Below, piece by piece: positions 59,651-64,000 of a stretch of DNA of 64,000 nt. The DNA comes from Protopterus annectens. Its lineage: Eukaryota; Chordata; Ceratodontiformes; Protopteridae. Position 1 is the stretch's first letter, and every line of letters starts with the position of its first letter. A model generated the notes under the pieces. That model was not told the origin of the DNA and ran no database searches. It worked only from the letters and a program-made list of their open reading frames with translations. Made by a program: the position numbers and the translations under genes. Location: assembly GCF_019279795.1 (NCBI RefSeq), contig NC_056731.1, positions 863,967,071-864,031,070 of the forward strand, given 5' to 3'.

Positions 59651-61215
59651 CATATAACAGACTTCTTAGTTCAGTCTGAAAATGCAAAACATTTGCAATT
59701 GTAAACATGCTTCATTGGCTTATTCTAATTTGAGGTTGCCTTTAACAAATAGTTTCATTACAATATAAACTCAGTAAAGTGGACCTAGTCCACATTATAC
59801 TTCTTTCCCATATAACCCATTACCCCTAGGAATAATCCCATAGACTCCTAACAGGATATGTATAAGGGACATATGAACCAATAATTCTAATAATCCCCAA
59901 ATTCAATTACAATAGTTATAATTCCCCAAAACATACTAAATAAACATAACTAAAAGTAAAAGTATTTATATGCCTCATGACATGGTTGACAAGAATTGTC
60001 TGTGAAGGGTGGTCCTGCTAAACTAGGCTGTTCTACTTACTAAAGGATACAAATATGAGCAAATGTGTGAGGTAAATCGATAATGATGTGTCTGATTCTT
60101 AATCAGGGCCCTAATATGTTTATTTTAGACACCTACAAGATTTAAATCATTATTTTGAATACACCTTAAAATATTCCCTGTATTTCTTTCATATTTTCAT
60201 TTACACCCATCTGTACCAAGCAGTGAGCACTTCAATAACATTTTACTGACATATCTTATTATTCCTTCAGTGACCGTGCTGAAAGCATTTTGAGGACAAA
60301 TCGGCAATAAGAAGTTCAACGCACATTTTGTACAGGCAAACTGGAAAAAAAGTGATTATAATGTGTCTTCTATAACCAGCATAAATAAACAATTTGTTCT
60401 TGGTAGGATACCACAGGTACAGGACAAGCTTTATACTCTTCCACTCTATGTTCACATAATGTTATCTAGAAAATTAACTTAAAGTGGCTGCATTTTTTTT
60501 ACCGTGGCTCAGTTATCCTTTCATTAAAATACATGTGAGACACATCTATCATTCTATACCCACTTACACCAACTCAGACTTAATTGGTATTTATGTGTTT
60601 ATTTTCATGTACCATCATGTACTCCCCATAGCTCTATTTGTGCCTTCTAATACAGTATTGGTTATGGCAGTCACAGAATTTCAGTAAAGACCACTTATGC
60701 ACAACTCCTTCGCACATTCCTACTGAGGGTATACATGTATAACAGCCCTGTACCGGGAAAAATACTCATTTGGAATACATGTTTTCAGCACAAACAAGAT
60801 ATCACAGACCACTCACACTCATTTCTAACCATCTTCAACCAAGCCACAACAGTAAAGCTGGAGTCACCAGCATATCAACTAAATGCTTTTAAGACTTAGT
60901 GCATTTTACATCAGCAGGGGTGGAGAGATGTTCATCGATGCAGTGGGTGCCTATCCAGATGACATATATCCATGAAATGTATTTCATGGATTACAGCAAT
61001 AACCACAAGTGGTGGAACTGACTCTGCTCACCTGAAGGTAAGGACAAGGAAGGAAGTCAACCTCCTCTCTCACTAATCCATTATTAAGCTATGTTTTTAT
61101 TGATAATGAAAGTTAACACAACATATTAACCATAGAATGTTAATGATCTTGTATGACTGCACAAATCCATTACCTTGTCCTAAAACAAAGCAATATAATT
61201 AATATTAGCACTATG
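59651..61215. other. Stretch between L1-like ORF2 and ORF1-like parts
   Basis: No conserved motif was found. It may hold the rest of the L1-like ORF1 or an insertion; this could not be decided by reading. Confidence 0.4.
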
Positions 61216-61219
61216 GCAT

Positions 61220-61640
61220 TCATGCTGCAGAATTATTATCTCTTACAGACAATACATCAATGGTTCTTATTTTTTGAAACTTCTCTTCCTGAGCAGTCTC
61301 ATATTCAGCTAGCCTTTTCTTCATTTCAACCTCTGATTTTTGCAGCTTTATCACCTCATCTGAATATCTGTTTAAAGCTTCTTCCATTTTTTCCAGCCTT
61401 TTATTGTTTGTGTTGATATACTCCATCAGTGATTTGTTTATTTTAAACAGGTCTGTATGCAGTTGCCTTATATCCTCCTGTAAGTTACTGAAAGTCATGT
61501 CTGAAGGTTGCATTGCTTTTTGCTGAGCAGCTGTAGAACTCTCCCCAGTCAGTATTTCTTCCTCACTTTCTGTAGCTGAGTTTTTTTCCAGGTTTTCTGT
61601 ATTTCTTTATCCGTGGCATCCAGGTAGCGCACTTACTTGA
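61220..61640 (-). mobile_element. L1-like ORF1 N-terminal part, coiled coil
   Basis: The minus-strand frame from about 61615 reads an acidic start (SATESEEEILTGESS) and then a long heptad-type coiled coil (KINKSLMEYINTNNKRLEKM, EVEMKKRLAEYETAQEEKFQ). This is the usual layout of the first half of L1-type ORF1 proteins. The RNA-binding half was not found. It lies upstream, in the right order, of the ORF2 remnant at 55.9-59.65 kb, so it may be the same element. Confidence 0.5.
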
Positions 61641-62250
61641 CAGTTACTGATATTTACCCATAAACACGAGTCTACTGGCCTCCTCTGCCAAGTTCTGTTT
61701 TCACACTGGGAGAGGTAGAAACAATCTGTTACTCAGTGTGCAGCCATCAGGTTTCTTGATCTGCAAAGAGAATCCGACTAGTGTAAAAACAGGACAATCT
61801 CTTCATCATGGACCCTATGACCTAAAACACAAAACCCACATATGTAGTTCTATCAGCCAGGATCATGGCCTGGTGCAGAAAATATATCTCACTCTTCTGG
61901 GATAGAAAATTCCACATGTTGGGGGGGGGGCACATTTACAGCACCTTAACAAAGTTGAAATTAAAGAAGCCACAGATGTAATCACACATAATCTGCACAG
62001 TCAAGTCATTACAGTATGGAGCAATTTAGGATAATGTGATAAATAGCATGATAGGAAATGTGTAATTTGGCCTAAGGGGAATTAGGCAAAAGTGGTTCTG
62101 CTGTAGACAGAGAAGTTCCTGGTATTCTAGTCTTTGGGACCCTTTTCTAGAATGAACTTGTTTTCTGAGGGCATTATTCTTATCACGTTTCTGAAAAGTG
62201 TAAACATGCTCATAAATGGATCTACCTTTTTTAATCGAAAATACACTTGT
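61641..62250. other. Intergenic stretch, nothing recognised
   Basis: May include the 5' region of the L1-like element; there is a run of ten G at 61921. No gene seen. Confidence 0.45.
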
Positions 62251-62273
62251 TTGAAAAAGAAAAGTAGATCCCC

Positions 62274-62319
62274 ACTTCAGCGAAAGTGCACTTCAACAAA
62301 AGTGCACTTTCGGTGAAGT
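62274..62319. repeat. Long hairpin, 20-bp arms, 6-bp loop
   Basis: The arm ACTTCAGCGAAAGTGCACTT (62274-62293) pairs with 62300-62319 with a single mismatch, around the loop CAACAA. The inner 13 base pairs are perfect. A GGGGGCCAAGCCCCCCTG stem-like stretch follows near 62376, within a GC-rich repeat-like patch up to about 62480. Confidence 0.95.
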
Positions 62320-62499
62320 ATACTCACCGGATCCCTAACAGAAACAACAAACACACAAAAAAAATATTTTGCAGGGGGCCAAGCCCCCCTGCACCCCCCC
62401 ACTTTAATATTCTCACTCCGAGATCGAACTACAGTGGGGAAAAGGGAATATTCCCTTATCCTCACTGTACCACAATCTCAGCACTAGTTTGCTTAGTTG

Positions 62500-64000
62500 T
62501 ACATCAACACTAAACATTGATGTACAGCTAAGATGACATGCAAACTTGATATTGCCATAACAGTCAGCCTGTGGTTAAGTTTCTTGGTGAAAGCATTTTA
62601 TTTTTAATGTCTCTTATTTGTTCATTTTAACAATGTATATTTTTATAGCTCTACATATATGACATGGTGACAGAAATAAACTAATTTGAATCCAGAAGCT
62701 GCATTACTGGTATGTCGGCTTTTCAGCTGCCTGTGATATTTCTGAAGATTAGCAAATTAAATAAAATGTCTACTATATCACATCTATCGGCAACAGCAGA
62801 TCAGCTTTGAAACTCTTTTTTTGTTTAAAAGACTATCAAAACTCTCATTTTATATGTTTTTAAATTTTCTGAATAAAACAGTTATTTTTTTTTACAAATT
62901 ACAGGCTTAAATTTCACTCTAAAATATTACTTTTGATTCCATGTTCCAGTAAATCACTAATATTTTTTCATCTGCATTTCTACAATTTTTGATGTGAGTA
63001 CATTACAATTGCTATAGTCTGTAAAGTTTCATTGAACTCTCCATAAAATGGAAACCGTGGATCCACTGTTTTCAGTGCATTAAGGTATGCCTTACTGTGA
63101 GTAAACTTGCTGAAAAAAAATAAGAAAAAGCACTGTGAAATGCTCTTTCATGCAAAAGGCAAGGAGGCAATTAAGGTAGATAACACTTTTATTTTTAAAT
63201 TTTAGATTATATATACATTGACTTAAAATTCAAACTTCAAATGTACTAAAAGTCAAAGATAAAGCTACCATATGCAAGGCAATTGTTTTTGACTAGTTAT
63301 CAAGGAGTTCTTGAGTGAGTAGTTGCCTATATGACTGACATAGGCACAGGAAGCTGTTAAAGACTGGGGGGGGGGAGGGTGACAGGAGCACTTAGTGAAC
63401 TAAAATGGTAATATTTTTATACCTATTTGCTACCACAACATAGGTTTACTTGGAGGACATTTTCAGCTTAGCCAATTCCCTTTTGGTGCTTGAATTAACA
63501 TTTTCTGATTGGTCTTAGCTATCCCCATGGCTGATAATTGTGTATTAGCCCTAGTGAGAACAACTGTGATCATACCATAGATAATTTGAGGGGGGCATGT
63601 AACAGATGCAGCATTTAGGAACTGCCTCTATCCATTAGTGGCATGAGGGGAAATCCTGGAGTACATTTTCTATTACCCATCCTTAGAGCCAAGTTGCATA
63701 TGAATATGGATGGATGAGCTTTGCTTTATTTTTATGGATAGTCTATTCTGGAACAGTGGTAGCCTCTGTGATATATATCCATCGCTCCACAACATTCCTG
63801 GACTGAGTATTTCTGATGCCATTTGACTTGCTGATGTTCAGTAGGTCCATCTGTATTATGTCGGAGGATGCTTTGTATGCCAAACATGTCACCTCTAAGC
63901 ACTCTGTAGGATACTGAGTATAGTAATAAATCTTAGAGGTGGTCCATGCAAGACCTATTTTTAGGACTTGTATCCTTTTAGTAAGGTATCTCTGAAGGTA
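62500..64000. other. Intergenic stretch to the window end
   Basis: AT-rich to about 63300, then more balanced. Short frames only; no supported gene. The last 500 bp may belong to a repeat, but no diagnostic motif was found. Confidence 0.45.

Noticed and set aside
61220-61513. Host coiled-coil gene
   Set aside because: The acidic start and coiled coil fit an L1-type ORF1, and an L1-like ORF2 remnant lies downstream on the same strand.

Overview
The window looks like nuclear DNA of a non-amniote vertebrate, such as a ray-finned fish, a lobe-finned fish or an amphibian. It holds one intact host gene with conserved exon structure, surrounded by a repeat mix typical of such genomes: DIRS-like, Ty3/Gypsy, Penelope-like, CR1/L2-like and L1/Tx1-like elements, tRNA-derived SINEs and short transposons with 8-bp target duplications. 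The species cannot be fixed from the sequence alone.

Host gene: the minus strand from 53535 down to 32294 carries a complete seven-exon MYLIP (IDOL) gene, a FERM-RING E3 ubiquitin ligase. All six introns have GT-AG borders and the exons add up to 443 codons with no stop. A promoter-like stretch with two CCAAT boxes and a CRE-like site lies upstream, and a likely poly(A) signal (ATTAAA) lies about 1.27 kb after the stop. The protein start resembles the second (b-type) fish paralog more than tetrapod MYLIP, and the last residues diverge.

Left part, 1-31 kb: no host gene is visible. It begins with a GC-richer stretch (1-3.1 kb) with a TA microsatellite, a 127-bp repeat, a 340-bp hAT-like element and an orphan promoter-like motif pair. 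From 3.8 to 6.3 kb lies an RTE-like LINE carrying SINE copies. From 6.6 to 15.25 kb a Ty3/Gypsy fossil is split by two nested insertion stacks. One is a Penelope-like element with inverted 430-bp arms, itself hit by a 730-bp transposon. The other is a LINE hit by a MITE, itself hit by a SINE with a 19-bp target duplication. Then come a nearly complete CR1/L2-like LINE (15.3-18.3 kb), a second Ty3/Gypsy fossil on the minus strand (19.35-22.5 kb), a DIRS-like fossil (22.5-25.25 kb) and two LINE remnants (26.9-30.9 kb).

Right part: the MYLIP introns hold a second DIRS-like fossil, a 437-bp hAT-like element 73 bp from a splice donor, a SINE, a 480-bp inverted-repeat element and several recent exact tandem duplications. 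Upstream of the gene (54-64 kb) is a MITE that forms an inverted pair with one in intron 1, an L1-like LINE with ORF1-like and ORF2-like parts, and a hairpin-bearing repeat. No RNA gene, CRISPR array or bacterial-type operon was found. All element names rest on motif reading; no database search was run.
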